NCBI GenBank assembly: GCA_035395685.1
Contig: DAOPBR010000008.1
Location: 1 to 64,000 of the forward strand
From: JAKJGA01 sp029554345
Lineage (GTDB): Bacteria > Spirochaetota > UBA4802 > JAFGJZ01
Length of the DNA: 64,000 bases
Direction: 5' to 3'
How positions within the stretch are numbered: position 1 is the first letter of the stretch; each line of letters begins with the position of its first letter. The notes under the pieces are model-generated. The model did not search any database. It was not told the DNA's origin and saw only the letters and a list, made by a program, of their open reading frames with translations. Shown here piece by piece: positions 34,932 through 44,210 of the stretch. The position numbers were made by a program, and so were the translations under genes.

Positions 34932-35705
34932 ATGATTAAATCAACACATTGTCTTTCATGCGGAGCACCGCTCGTTCATGAACTACTTATATCAAATAAA
35001 TTGTCATTTAAATGCCATTATTGCGGAAGAACATATCTTTCAACAAAGTCATATTCAGAGTCTTCAATTATAGAAAATAAAAGTTCCATAAATGAAGACT
35101 TAAATTCTCCGGCAGAGCGTCCTGCTAATACGAAACTCCGTTTAATCAGCAAACCCGGAATATTTTTTTACGCCGAACTCAAAGGAAGGCATGATTTTAA
35201 AACTACTCTTTTCGCTGTTATCTTTTCGTTGTCTTTTGTGATTTCTATTTCTTTTGCGGAAGCTGTCCTTATCAATGGAGGAAATACAGTTTCAGCAATA
35301 GCTTTAATGTGGGGTTCAAGTCTATTATCAGTAATTTTTATGATATCCAATGCAAAACGCGCAGGATTGAAAGAATGGTCTTTTTACCGCGTAATGAGAA
35401 ATATTCTGCATCTAGTGATACCTAACGCCGTCTCTTTCCTTTTACATCTTTCATTATTTCCGCTTCTGCACAAAGAAGACATCACAATAAAGAATAGAAT
35501 AATCACTATGAGAGGAAGGAATATTTTCAGCTGGAAAATTTGCCGAGATACAAAAGAAATAAAAGAAATTCTCTTCAAAAACGCCCAAATTCAGCCGCTC
35601 TTCTCTATCGTGTTTAACGATGCCTGCTGGCATCTCGGAATAAACATGAGTCTTGAGGAAAGACGCTGGGTAAAAACCGAAATTCAGAAATTTTTAGACA
35701 TATAA
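34932..35705 (+). CDS. Zinc-ribbon membrane protein of unknown function
   Basis: 257 residues. The N-terminus carries two CxxC knuckles (HCLSCGAPL and FKCHYCGRTY). After a linker come hydrophobic segments at about 95-118, 123-140 and 158-178, then a soluble tail (IITMRGRNIFSWKICRD, WHLGINMSLEERRWV). No family recognised. The ribosome site is weak. It stands alone and divergent from the partner-switching operon. Confidence 0.6.
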   Translation: MIKSTHCLSCGAPLVHELLISNKLSFKCHYCGRTYLSTKSYSESSIIENKSSINEDLNSPAERPANTKLRLISKPGIFFYAELKGRHDFKTTLFAVIFSLSFVISISFAEAVLINGGNTVSAIALMWGSSLLSVIFMISNAKRAGLKEWSFYRVMRNILHLVIPNAVSFLLHLSLFPLLHKEDITIKNRIITMRGRNIFSWKICRDTKEIKEILFKNAQIQPLFSIVFNDACWHLGINMSLEERRWVKTEIQKFLDI

Positions 35706-35841
35706 CTTCTCAAAAAACCATTTTTCCGAAATCACTGATGAATTAAATTAATAAAAAAACATAATCTTTCTTCTTGACTTTTTATTCTATTTTTTTTCAT
35801 TACACTTACTCTACTAGTATTGATCATTTAAGGAGATAAAA

Positions 35842-36867
35842 ATGAAAAAGAAAATGTTACTGGCGGGTTTAACTTCGCTCATATGCTCTTTCGGCATCAT
35901 GTATGCCGAAGACGATGCTGCAAAAACAACAATCGCCGCAGACGGTCCTGTTGCGGACGTATGCTTCAGTGCCGACGGGAAAAAACTTGTTTTTTCCTAC
36001 AATAACGTTATAAACCTATATAACGCGGATGGGACTCTGATTAAAAAATTCGGTGTAAAAAACGGACCGACAATCGACGTTCTCGACTATGCTAACGGCG
36101 TTATCGCGGCATTTGCCTATACCAACCCTGCACAGATCGAAATATGGGACGAAAAAGGCGTTAATACTAAAAAGCTCGGCGCAATAGCTAAAGACGCGGA
36201 CGAATGCTCTGTAAATGCAAACATCGAAACCGCAAAGTCATACCGCATGATTCTTTCACGCGACGGCAAAAATGTCATCAACGTATCAAGCACTGATAAT
36301 TTCGGCGGTGTCAAAGCAAGAGACATCGCAAGCGGCAAACTCAAAGTCTTCAAAGGTTATGATGACACATCTGTTTACGGATGCTCTTTAAGCCCTGACG
36401 GAAACAAATTCGCGACAATATCAAGAGACGAACAGGTCAAAATCTGGGATCTCGCAAAAGGAACTCTCATCAGCACAGTAGAAACAGGAGATCCTTTGAA
36501 TTCAACTTATTACGGAAAAGATGTAGCCTTCCTTGCTGATTCAACACTTGCAGTTCTTAAGTCAGAACTAACATTGTGGTCTGCAGACGGAAAACAGATA
36601 AAAACCATCAAGAAAGAAGTTGATTCAGCATACACTCTTGTAAGATCAAGCCGCGACGGCAACATGTTCGGCGTAGCTTTTCAGGACAGCGGTTTTGCCG
36701 TTTACAAAAAAGACGGAACTCTTGTAAAAGTAATTATGACTCAGGGAGATTATTCGCTTCCATGCGCTGTTACAGGCATATCATTCAGCCCGGACAATAA
36801 ATCAGTCGCAGTATCAACTGACGGCGGCGGAATGAGCAAGGGCGACGTTAGAATCTATTCACTCTAA
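35842..36867 (+). CDS. Exported WD40-repeat beta-propeller protein
   Basis: 341 residues with a signal peptide (MKKKMLLAGLTSLICSFGIMYA). Repeats show the WD40 spacing: VADVCFSADGKKLVFSY, GCSLSPDGNKFATISRDEQV plus KIWDLAKG, and GISFSPDNKSVAVSTDGG. A propeller of about seven blades fits the length. Such exported propellers are usually protein-binding; no enzyme motif is visible. AAGGAG precedes the ATG and a terminator follows. Confidence 0.85.
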   Translation: MKKKMLLAGLTSLICSFGIMYAEDDAAKTTIAADGPVADVCFSADGKKLVFSYNNVINLYNADGTLIKKFGVKNGPTIDVLDYANGVIAAFAYTNPAQIEIWDEKGVNTKKLGAIAKDADECSVNANIETAKSYRMILSRDGKNVINVSSTDNFGGVKARDIASGKLKVFKGYDDTSVYGCSLSPDGNKFATISRDEQVKIWDLAKGTLISTVETGDPLNSTYYGKDVAFLADSTLAVLKSELTLWSADGKQIKTIKKEVDSAYTLVRSSRDGNMFGVAFQDSGFAVYKKDGTLVKVIMTQGDYSLPCAVTGISFSPDNKSVAVSTDGGGMSKGDVRIYSL

Positions 36868-36894
36868 TATCATATTTTTAACCTTCAACACAGC

Positions 36895-36918
36895 AAAAGA
36901 CGGAGAAATCCGTCTTTT
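36895..36918 (+). terminator. Rho-independent terminator after the WD40 gene
   Basis: AAAAGACGGA-GAAA-TCCGTCTTTT stem-loop followed by GTTTTC. Confidence 0.8.
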
Positions 36919-36942
36919 GTTTTCTGTATAATATATTTGAAA

Positions 36943-37509
36943 TTAAAACTCTGAAGGAAGATTTTTCCATAAATCTTCACGGGTTTCGTTAGTCATTAAA
37001 CAGGCGACAACAGAATCAATCGGATATGAATGATTTACGTTTTCATCAACTTCTCCTAATTCGTGTCTAATCTCAAAGGCCAACTTCGGTTCGCCTAGCG
37101 AAAAATCAGCATTGATTCCTTCCTTATTTCCGCGCGCATCAAGTTTAATCCACCTTGAGGCAACATAGACAAAAACATATCCGTGAAGAACAAGCCATGG
37201 AAATTTATCATCATCAAGTATAAGCTTCTGATAACCGAATCCGGCAGGTATACCGACTGCGCGGCAAAGCGCGGCAAGAAGAATTGATTTTGCAAAACAT
37301 ATACCATGACCGTTTTTTAAAACTTCCGATGCGCTTCGTGTTACAGGATTCTCTCCGATATCCGCCGAATGTTTAATATCATCTCTGACGAAATAATAAA
37401 GCCTCCTGGCTTTTGCAATATCATCCGTACAAGAAGAAACAATCGATAAAGCAAAATCCTTTACATTCGAAACATCAACCAAACCTTTATCTTCAAGATA
37501 GTTATTCAT
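36943..37509 (-). CDS. Transglutaminase-like cysteine protease-fold protein
   Basis: 188 residues. The transglutaminase-core triad is visible: Cys in NGHGICFAKSILLAALCRA, His in VLHGYVFVYV and Asp in IKLDARGN. No signal peptide, so cytoplasmic. The family includes proteases and amidases; the substrate is unknown. ATG 37509 (after TAGG) is chosen over a GTG at 37533. Confidence 0.85.
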   Translation of the reverse strand: MNNYLEDKGLVDVSNVKDFALSIVSSCTDDIAKARRLYYFVRDDIKHSADIGENPVTRSASEVLKNGHGICFAKSILLAALCRAVGIPAGFGYQKLILDDDKFPWLVLHGYVFVYVASRWIKLDARGNKEGINADFSLGEPKLAFEIRHELGEVDENVNHSYPIDSVVACLMTNETREDLWKNLPSEF

Positions 37510-37556
37510 AACATACCTAGGATAAACGCACAAAATTAAACTTCCGCGTCAATAAT

Positions 37557-40073
37557 TTATTCAATTCTAATCCAGCTTGCCGTACTTCCTATACCGGCAC
37601 AGCCGTATTTTATCCACATGTATCCGTCTTCTCCCCAATCAGGTCCCCATGAGTTCTTGATTAGCCATGCACCTTTTGCATCATCCCATCCGACGATAAT
37701 AATCGCATGATTGGTCTGACCCGCAGGAATAACCGCATCATAAACGCCTGATCCGTACGCCATAAAAAGATCCGTTACGAGCACTGATGAATAAAGCGGT
37801 CCATATTTGCAAAGAGCTTCCTTTATCTGACGCACTGTAGGATTTTTCAAAGCAACATATCCCTGCATTGAAACTTTATAAGTAAGCGACGGGACTTTAT
37901 TCGCGGAACTCCCGTCTTTGGCCTGATATGGAAATTCACTTTCAGTTGGAATTCCTGAGTCTATCATGCTCTTATGCAGAAACGGAGTGTTGCCTCCTCC
38001 GCAGCTTCCGCAGTCAAATGTTTTACCTGCTGCTGTTTTTCCTTCCATACGGTCAACCGCATACTGCTCTGAAAGATCCAGTTCTGTATTTTTCATTATC
38101 TTAAACACAGCTTCATAAACACCGATCGCTGAAAATGCCCAACAGCTTCCGCAGTTCTTCTGATCTTTGACAGACGTCATTTTCCCGATATCGCGCCAGT
38201 TGAAAGCTTTCATGTCGGCATTTCGCACAATCGAAGATGGAAGAGATGAAGGTTTTTTGTCATTTGCCATTAAAACAGAATCCGTCGGAGGAGGAACATC
38301 GAAAGTTCCGGCAAGCTCTTTCATCGTACGGCTGAAAGCTTTGCTGACCTTGGTTCTGAACTTATAACTTTTTTTCTTGATTTCATTTTCGAGCTCGTTC
38401 AAACGCTTATTCATTTCATCGGTGCGTTTAGCAATCAGCTCTTCGGTTGTTTTCTTCTCCTCGCCTTTTGATATTATAAGAAATTCCCATTCTGATTCCT
38501 GACCCTTGAAAGCAGAAGCCGCAAGCTTTGTTCCGTTTTTGCCTGCGTTTCCGTCGGCAGAAATAAAAGTTCCGTCGAGACGTGAAATAAAGCGGAAGCG
38601 GTTTTTGCCCATTGCATCTATCTTCCAGTGAAAAGCCTGTTCTGCCAGAATAGAAGCGGAATTATTCACTTCGATAGAAGAGCTCTGTGAAGGTGTAAAA
38701 TTCCATTCCATCCACGGACCTTCATGATCGGCCCATGTATGAACTGATGCACCATTTGCAAAACTTCTCGGAGTACAAAGAGCCCTTCCCCAATGGGTAT
38801 AAATTTTCCATTTGCCGTTAGGCAAAAGCTGAAGACGGAATTTCTGCGAAACAGTTCCGTTACGTTGAAACACCTGAACAGGAACACCGTCTCCGTCAAC
38901 TCCGCCTCTTACATCAAGGTAACCGCCGTTTGCGGAAAGGATATTATACCAGCCGTCACCCAAGGCGATAAAGCGGAAATGCTGATCAACAGCATCCTCG
39001 CGTGCGTACAAACTCACGGCGTCACCCGATTTAAACTTTTTCGGATATCCCGGCTGATCCCAGCATCCTAAATCCGAAGCGTCACCGGCCTGTGCGGATT
39101 GAATATGAACAAATCCTGAAGGAACAATCCCCTGCTGAAATGCGGCAGTTCCGCTGTTTTTCACATATGTATCAGTATTGCATTTAAGCAGATAAAAACC
39201 TATATCTTCAACCTTATTGGTTCGCGTCCAAAGGGGTTCGAATTTATAACGTCTGTCGCCTTCAGGAGATTTCTGAAATTTATACGCCATTTCCCAAAGC
39301 TGAAGCTTCTTTCCATTGCCCCTTGTAAAAGCACCATCGCCCGGTATATCCCAGAAGTTTCCGAAATCATTACTTCCTTTTTTAGGGCTTCTTATGGCAG
39401 TCCAACGCTCAGTGTCAGGCACAGATGATTCACCGTAAGCATAAAGATATCTGTCCCAGCCTCCGGTAACTTCAACCTTGTCTTTAACAGCTCCGCCTGC
39501 CTGGTTAAGAAAACCGGCTCTGCCTGCTTCGATAAGAACCCACTGAGCTGCCAATGAATCATTGTCATCCCAAAGAACAACATGTGTTCCGTCGGCATCC
39601 GAATTATCAGCCGCTACGAGTATCTTCTTTCCGCCGCCTTCATTAACATATATTTTATATTTTCCGCCTCCGACTGACGCAAATTTGAACTGCTGGTTGC
39701 GGTTTTTGGTAAGCTTAACATCCCATATTGCGACCTTTGTTCCGTTAGCGGTTTTTCCGCCGGCAACATCAACATTCCCTCTAAACAGTCTTCCGAATGA
39801 GGCATTTTTCGGAGAAATGTAGATCCATCCGTTTCCGGCCGGTGTAAGCATAAATTTTCGGTCATCTTCATCATCATATTTATAAAGCTGAAGTACGGCG
39901 CCTTTTTTATAACCGCCTCCTTTGCCCGGGAGATCCCAGAATCCGCGGTCGGCATCGCCCGAAAGCGCCGATTTTATGTAATAATATTTGCCTGCATCCA
40001 GAGCTTCAAGCGCCGTAAACGAAATAAAAATCATGCCTACGGCAAAAATACAAAATTTCAGAAGTCTATTCAT
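37557..40073 (-). CDS. Secreted papain-family (C1A) protease with N-terminal ricin-type lectin repeats
   Basis: 838 residues with a signal peptide. Residues about 30-540 hold several ricin-B-like (beta-trefoil) units, recognisable by repeats such as YYYIKSALSGDADRGFWDLP, FVHIQSAQAGDASDLGCWDQ and WTAIRSPKKGSNDFGNFWDI. A short coiled coil (~545-585) follows. The C-terminal ~200 residues are a complete papain domain: oxyanion Gln and catalytic Cys in DQKNCGSCWAFSA, His in TNHAIIIVGWD, Asn in LIKNSWGPDWGEDGYMWI. The lectin part may bind a glycan or cell surface. AAGG precedes the ATG at 40073. Confidence 0.92.
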   Translation of the reverse strand: MNRLLKFCIFAVGMIFISFTALEALDAGKYYYIKSALSGDADRGFWDLPGKGGGYKKGAVLQLYKYDDEDDRKFMLTPAGNGWIYISPKNASFGRLFRGNVDVAGGKTANGTKVAIWDVKLTKNRNQQFKFASVGGGKYKIYVNEGGGKKILVAADNSDADGTHVVLWDDNDSLAAQWVLIEAGRAGFLNQAGGAVKDKVEVTGGWDRYLYAYGESSVPDTERWTAIRSPKKGSNDFGNFWDIPGDGAFTRGNGKKLQLWEMAYKFQKSPEGDRRYKFEPLWTRTNKVEDIGFYLLKCNTDTYVKNSGTAAFQQGIVPSGFVHIQSAQAGDASDLGCWDQPGYPKKFKSGDAVSLYAREDAVDQHFRFIALGDGWYNILSANGGYLDVRGGVDGDGVPVQVFQRNGTVSQKFRLQLLPNGKWKIYTHWGRALCTPRSFANGASVHTWADHEGPWMEWNFTPSQSSSIEVNNSASILAEQAFHWKIDAMGKNRFRFISRLDGTFISADGNAGKNGTKLAASAFKGQESEWEFLIISKGEEKKTTEELIAKRTDEMNKRLNELENEIKKKSYKFRTKVSKAFSRTMKELAGTFDVPPPTDSVLMANDKKPSSLPSSIVRNADMKAFNWRDIGKMTSVKDQKNCGSCWAFSAIGVYEAVFKIMKNTELDLSEQYAVDRMEGKTAAGKTFDCGSCGGGNTPFLHKSMIDSGIPTESEFPYQAKDGSSANKVPSLTYKVSMQGYVALKNPTVRQIKEALCKYGPLYSSVLVTDLFMAYGSGVYDAVIPAGQTNHAIIIVGWDDAKGAWLIKNSWGPDWGEDGYMWIKYGCAGIGSTASWIRIE

Positions 40074-40202
40074 TTCTATCACCTTTTAATCATTAGTTAA
40101 AAATAAAATGCATATTTTAAGCTTTAAATAAAGAAAAAAACAATATTGAAGCAAAATATTGTATCTTGTGATAAAAATCCCTATAATCTCGTATATGAAT
40201 TA

Positions 40203-40802
40203 CTAGAAAACGACTCCAAGTCTCAATCCCAACTCCCATACAGGAGTTTCTGTTTTATAAACATATCTAAAACTTGTATATGGACTGATCAGCAATCTGG
40301 ACATTATTATGTAATTAAAATCGAGACTTATTCCGTTTGTGTAATACAGTTTCTCTGCATCGGCATCATATTCAATTCCCCAGGGATGAAGCCCAAGCGC
40401 AAAGGCAAAATCCGGCCGAAGCCAATAATGAAATTTAATGTTTTCTGGGACCAAAACAAGAATAACACCTATACTGCCTGCAATCTTAGGCTCTCCATTA
40501 TCTTCATCTTCATCTGAATCGTCATCGTCATCCGAATTTGCAACTTCCAATCCGATCAAACCGACACCTATGAGACCTGGAGCCGAAGTATAAAATCCGT
40601 TTTTATTAAGTGAAAATACATAACCCAATGAAAGACTTATATTATCCGAAATATCAATTTTCGGCCAGTCAAGATTTACTCCCAAAACAGGTTTCCTTTC
40701 ATTTCTATCAAACATCATTCCGCCGTTTAATGTAAAATCAGAATAAGAAAACACCAGAATAAACACAAAAAACAGCATTGTTAATAATACTTTTATTTTC
40801 AT
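40203..40802 (-). CDS. Outer-membrane beta-barrel-like protein of unknown function
   Basis: 199 residues with a signal peptide (MKIKVLLTMLFFVFILVFSYS). Alternating beta-strand pattern, aromatic strand ends and a C-terminus ending in ELGLRLGVVF suggest a small beta-barrel. Residues about 88-103 form a striking acidic loop (NSDDDDDSDEDEDNGEP), possibly cation-binding or extracellular. No family recognised. Confidence 0.6.
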   Translation of the reverse strand: MKIKVLLTMLFFVFILVFSYSDFTLNGGMMFDRNERKPVLGVNLDWPKIDISDNISLSLGYVFSLNKNGFYTSAPGLIGVGLIGLEVANSDDDDDSDEDEDNGEPKIAGSIGVILVLVPENIKFHYWLRPDFAFALGLHPWGIEYDADAEKLYYTNGISLDFNYIIMSRLLISPYTSFRYVYKTETPVWELGLRLGVVF

Positions 40803-40876
40803 AATACTTCCCCTTTTTGAAACATCAGCACTCAGGTAATTTCAGAAAGTCATCATCGCAACAGCTATTATGCATG

Positions 40877-41059
40877 CTATTTTGCGAACAACATACAAAT
40901 ATTAGATTTATTATTTGCCATTTTTGTTTTAAAAAAACAATTCATTTTTTCAAATACATAAATCTGCGTTTTAAAATATTCTTTGACAGAAATATTATTC
41001 AATAATTCATCAACTGATAACTGATTATTTACATGGACTGATTCGTCGTAGAGTTTCAT
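40877..41059 (-). CDS. Possible small hypothetical protein in an otherwise empty stretch
   Basis: 60 residues beginning MKLYDESVHVNNQLSVDELL, with mixed composition unlike a shadow frame, but no ribosome site. The rest of the 40803-41104 intergenic stretch shows nothing I can identify. Weak call. Confidence 0.25.
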   Translation of the reverse strand: MKLYDESVHVNNQLSVDELLNNISVKEYFKTQIYVFEKMNCFFKTKMANNKSNICMLFAK

Positions 41060-41104
41060 TCTTTAAAAATTATCAACATCTTTACCCGGATTCATTACTT
41101 TGAT

Positions 41105-41506
41105 ATGAAGATAACAATATTCGCTCTAAAAAAACGCATTCTTTATTTTTTGATATCAGCAATTCTTTTTGCTATGGGAATAAGTCTTGTCATTTTCGGA
41201 AAACGCTTTCAGCATTTCCGCGGATGGTTCGGAGATTATATAATAACTATCTTCATTTTCTTCGGCATAAAATTTATTTTTCCTAGACTGAACAGAATAA
41301 GACTCGCTATAGGAGTTTTTATTTTTTCATCCGCAGTTGAACTGATTCAGCTTTCAGGCGTATGCGATTACTATAATTTAAAATCAGCGTTTTGGCAGCT
41401 TACTATCGGAAGCCGTTTTGATTTCTTCGACATCTTTCTTTATGCCGCCGGCTGTTTAAGCGCGGCGGTGATTGACGGAATAATAGACAGGATAAACTCT
41501 AAATAA
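41105..41506 (+). CDS. DUF2809 family membrane protein
   Basis: 133 residues, four hydrophobic helices. The family pattern is clear: RGWFGDYIITIFIFFGIK, FSSAVELIQLSG and the C-terminal GSRFDFFDIFLYAAGCLSAA. Function of the family is unknown. It ends 1 bp before the convergent exonuclease gene. Confidence 0.8.
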   Translation: MKITIFALKKRILYFLISAILFAMGISLVIFGKRFQHFRGWFGDYIITIFIFFGIKFIFPRLNRIRLAIGVFIFSSAVELIQLSGVCDYYNLKSAFWQLTIGSRFDFFDIFLYAAGCLSAAVIDGIIDRINSK

Positions 41507-41507
41507 A

Positions 41508-42302
41508 TCAGTTCCACTTCACGGCATCAATATATTTCTTAAAAACCGGACGCTTGTCGTAAAGCTTCTCCATATACTCTCTTGCATGAGCGCGAAGTTC
41601 GCCTTCGCGTATAGATGTGATATCTCCGCAAAGAACACGGCTTCTCAGAAAAATAAAATAAGTATCAAGAACATCGCAGATACAGTAATCATTTATCTCT
41701 TCTGCTTTTCCGGCTTTGTAAAGTTCATGAACTTCGCTTCCCTTCGTGTCCATTTTACCCGGACATCCGATCATCTTCGCAAGCACATTCAGTCCGCCCG
41801 CAAGCTTAACAGCGTGATTATTCGACATATATTCCTGCATGTCTATGTGACGGGCGCCGTTTCTGTAACGTGTTCCGCCCTTATCAGAAAAATGTCTCTT
41901 GGCGGATATTCCGATCTTATAGGCACAGAATTCCATTAGAGGAACATCAAATCCTCTGCCGTTAAATGTTACAATAGTCGCATCTTTATAAAGGGATTCG
42001 ATTCCATACCAGAAACGTCTTGTAATTTCCTCAGGCCGGTAATTAGGCTCATCCATTGAAACTATTTCCAGAAGCCTGAAATTCTCATCAACCTTTGCAA
42101 CCACAAGCGAAACAGGAATCTGAAAGGTTGCAGGTATGAAATTACTCGTTCCGCCGGTAATTTTCAGTATTTCGTCCTGAAATTTTTCAACGGCCTCATC
42201 TCCGCTGATATTTTCATCCGGAAATTTTACAGATTTAATTAAATCCGTATCGGGAACCGACTCGATATCGAAAACGAGATACTTGACTTTGGCTTCTTCC
42301 AT
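41508..42302 (-). CDS. Predicted 3'-5' exonuclease (DNA polymerase B-like, DnaQ-like fold)
   Basis: 264 residues. DEDD-type exonuclease motifs are Exo I FDIESVPD, Exo II VTFNGRGFDVPLME and Exo III NDYCICDVLDTYFIF. Together with HIDMQEYM this matches the PolB-associated exonuclease family DNA_pol_B_exo2. The biological substrate is unknown. The ATG at 42302 follows GGAGG; a longer start has no ribosome site. Confidence 0.88.
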   Translation of the reverse strand: MEEAKVKYLVFDIESVPDTDLIKSVKFPDENISGDEAVEKFQDEILKITGGTSNFIPATFQIPVSLVVAKVDENFRLLEIVSMDEPNYRPEEITRRFWYGIESLYKDATIVTFNGRGFDVPLMEFCAYKIGISAKRHFSDKGGTRYRNGARHIDMQEYMSNNHAVKLAGGLNVLAKMIGCPGKMDTKGSEVHELYKAGKAEEINDYCICDVLDTYFIFLRSRVLCGDITSIREGELRAHAREYMEKLYDKRPVFKKYIDAVKWN

Positions 42303-42429
42303 GAATTTTCCTCCGGCGGGTGAACATATATCGGCAAACCCGTTTTTCAATTTGTTTAAAATAAAATTGTTGCAATAAGAATGCGCAATAGAAAGGATGT
42401 CTACAAAGTTTTTACTATCGGAGAAGTTT

Positions 42430-42618
42430 ATGGCTAAATGCGATATATGCGGTAAAGGCGTTCAGTTTGGTCACAATGTGAGCCATTCAAACAGAAAGAC
42501 TAACACTCTCTGGAAGCCGAATGTCAAGAAAATCCGCGTGATCGAAGAAAAGCAGGTTGTCCGCAAACATGTTTGCACACGCTGCATCCGTTCCGGCAAA
42601 GTTCAGAAAGCCGTGTAA
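42430..42618 (+). CDS. rpmB: 50S ribosomal protein L28 (zinc-ribbon form)
   Basis: 62 residues, MAKCDICGKGVQFGHNVSHS, with CxxC pairs near both ends (CDIC, CTRC) as in zinc-binding L28. The ATG at 42430 follows GGAG. Monocistronic, with a strong terminator immediately after. Confidence 0.97.
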   Translation: MAKCDICGKGVQFGHNVSHSNRKTNTLWKPNVKKIRVIEEKQVVRKHVCTRCIRSGKVQKAV

Positions 42619-42622
42619 CAAA

Positions 42623-42642
42623 AAGCCGGTTAATAACCGGCT
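42623..42642 (+). terminator. Rho-independent terminator after rpmB
   Basis: AAGCCGGTTA/TAACCGGCTT-type stem followed by a run of T. Confidence 0.88.
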
Positions 42643-42651
42643 TTTTTATTC

Positions 42652-43269
42652 TCAGAGATTCACTATAAATCCGTAAAAGATACCGAAAAGCGAAATAACA
42701 CACAATATCACTGCAATAGTAAGAGCTATGAGCGGAATAAAAACTGCCGCGAGAGCGGTAAGTACCGGCGCGGAATTAATTTCCGAAAGAACTGAAACAA
42801 TAAAATAAACCGAATAAATCAGAGCAGCGATTACGAAAACAGCAAGAGCTAAAACTGCAACCGGAGCCAGTTCTATCGAATTAAAAATTACGACTCCCGG
42901 AAGAATAAACACGAAAGGAAACAGAGAATAATTCAATACCGAGAAAATACGACCGCTCTTTCCAGGAAAACCCAGATATTGAAAAACAAAATCAGCAGAA
43001 AGGGCAAAAATAAATAATATCATCAAAAGAATTATATATCCGAGCACTAATCCATAAGAAATTTTGTAATAAAAGAATTCACTTTGAGGAAGAAGCAGTG
43101 ATAATGATAAAAAAACAGAAAACAAAGCAAGAAATGAAATCATTAAAGAAGACGGCAAAATTCTGCGTTTTGACTCAGAAATCTTCACCGCAAAAAGTCT
43201 CGGATCCATTATAAGGGCTGAAATATAGTCCGCCCAGACAAGCGATTTCAAATTTTCTTTAAAACTCAT
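42652..43269 (-). CDS. Yip1-like polytopic membrane protein
   Basis: 205 residues, about five hydrophobic helices. The N-terminal MDPRLFAVKI segment and helix spacing resemble bacterial Yip1-domain proteins, with low certainty. It overlaps sppA by 4 bp, so it is translated right after the signal peptide peptidase and may work with it in the membrane (inference). Confidence 0.65.
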   Translation of the reverse strand: MSFKENLKSLVWADYISALIMDPRLFAVKISESKRRILPSSLMISFLALFSVFLSLSLLLPQSEFFYYKISYGLVLGYIILLMILFIFALSADFVFQYLGFPGKSGRIFSVLNYSLFPFVFILPGVVIFNSIELAPVAVLALAVFVIAALIYSVYFIVSVLSEINSAPVLTALAAVFIPLIALTIAVILCVISLFGIFYGFIVNL

Positions 43270-44201
43270 GGTACGTACCTGTATTCTATCAGTCCGTTAT
43301 TTCCAGTAACCGAACCAAGCGGATTTTTCCCGAAAAATGAACCCATTCCTCCGAATATAAGATCAAGCGCGGAAGAATTCTCGTCATAAAGCGGCGCGTC
43401 AGCCGGAAGCTTCGCGAGCTCTTTCGCTTTTTTCACAGCATCCTGAAACGTACCTACAGAATCAACAAGTTTCATTTCAACTCCTCTTGAACCTGTAAAC
43501 ACCCTTCCGTCAGCGTATTGCTTAAAATCATCGATAGGAATATTTCTACCAAGAGAAACATCCTTAATAAACTGATTGTAACAGTTATCAATCAAATCCT
43601 GAAGAAGAGCTTTTTCTTCATCGGAAAGATCACGTGAAGAAGAAAGAATATCCTTGTATTTGCCGCTTTTAATTACATTCATCTTAATGCCGAGTTTCTC
43701 AAAAAGCCCCTTGAAGTTAGGAGCTGCAATAATAACTCCGATTGAACCGGTCATCGTTCCCTGATTTGCAAAAATATGATTCGCCGCAGATGAAATATAA
43801 TATCCGCCCGAAGCCGCCATGTCTCCCATTGATACCACAAGAGGTTTTTTCTGACGAAGCTCCATAAGCTTTTGAAATATTTCCTGAGTAGCTGCAACAG
43901 TTCCCCCGGGAGAATCGACTCTCAAAACAACCGCCTTAATATTATCATCGGCTGCAAGCTGGTCGATGCGCGCTATAACAGCTTCATGCATTGACATAGA
44001 CGCGAAATGTCCCTCCGTGTCCGAACTTATCACTCCTGAAACTCTGACAACACCGACTCCACGAGAGTCACTGATAGAAATATTTGATGATGAAGCTGAA
44101 GTTTTCCTCTGCATGGAAGTATTAATCTGAACTAGAGATAATACCATCGACATCAGAAGAAAAACCAAAATAGCCACCAGAATTTTTCTGTTTTTATCCA
44201 T
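43266..44201 (-). CDS. sppA: Signal peptide peptidase SppA (36K type)
   Basis: 311 residues with an N-terminal anchor. SppA degrades cleaved signal peptides in the membrane by a Ser-Lys dyad. The serine lies in GDMAASGGYYISS and the lysine in KSGKYKDILS; VDSPGGTVAAT and GTMTGSIGVI are further family blocks. AAGGAG precedes the ATG. It is followed by the Yip1-like gene (4-bp overlap) and preceded 9 bp upstream by the XRE-cupin regulator. Confidence 0.95.
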   Translation of the reverse strand: MDKNRKILVAILVFLLMSMVLSLVQINTSMQRKTSASSSNISISDSRGVGVVRVSGVISSDTEGHFASMSMHEAVIARIDQLAADDNIKAVVLRVDSPGGTVAATQEIFQKLMELRQKKPLVVSMGDMAASGGYYISSAANHIFANQGTMTGSIGVIIAAPNFKGLFEKLGIKMNVIKSGKYKDILSSSRDLSDEEKALLQDLIDNCYNQFIKDVSLGRNIPIDDFKQYADGRVFTGSRGVEMKLVDSVGTFQDAVKKAKELAKLPADAPLYDENSSALDLIFGGMGSFFGKNPLGSVTGNNGLIEYRYVP

Positions 44202-44210
44202 ATAATCTCC

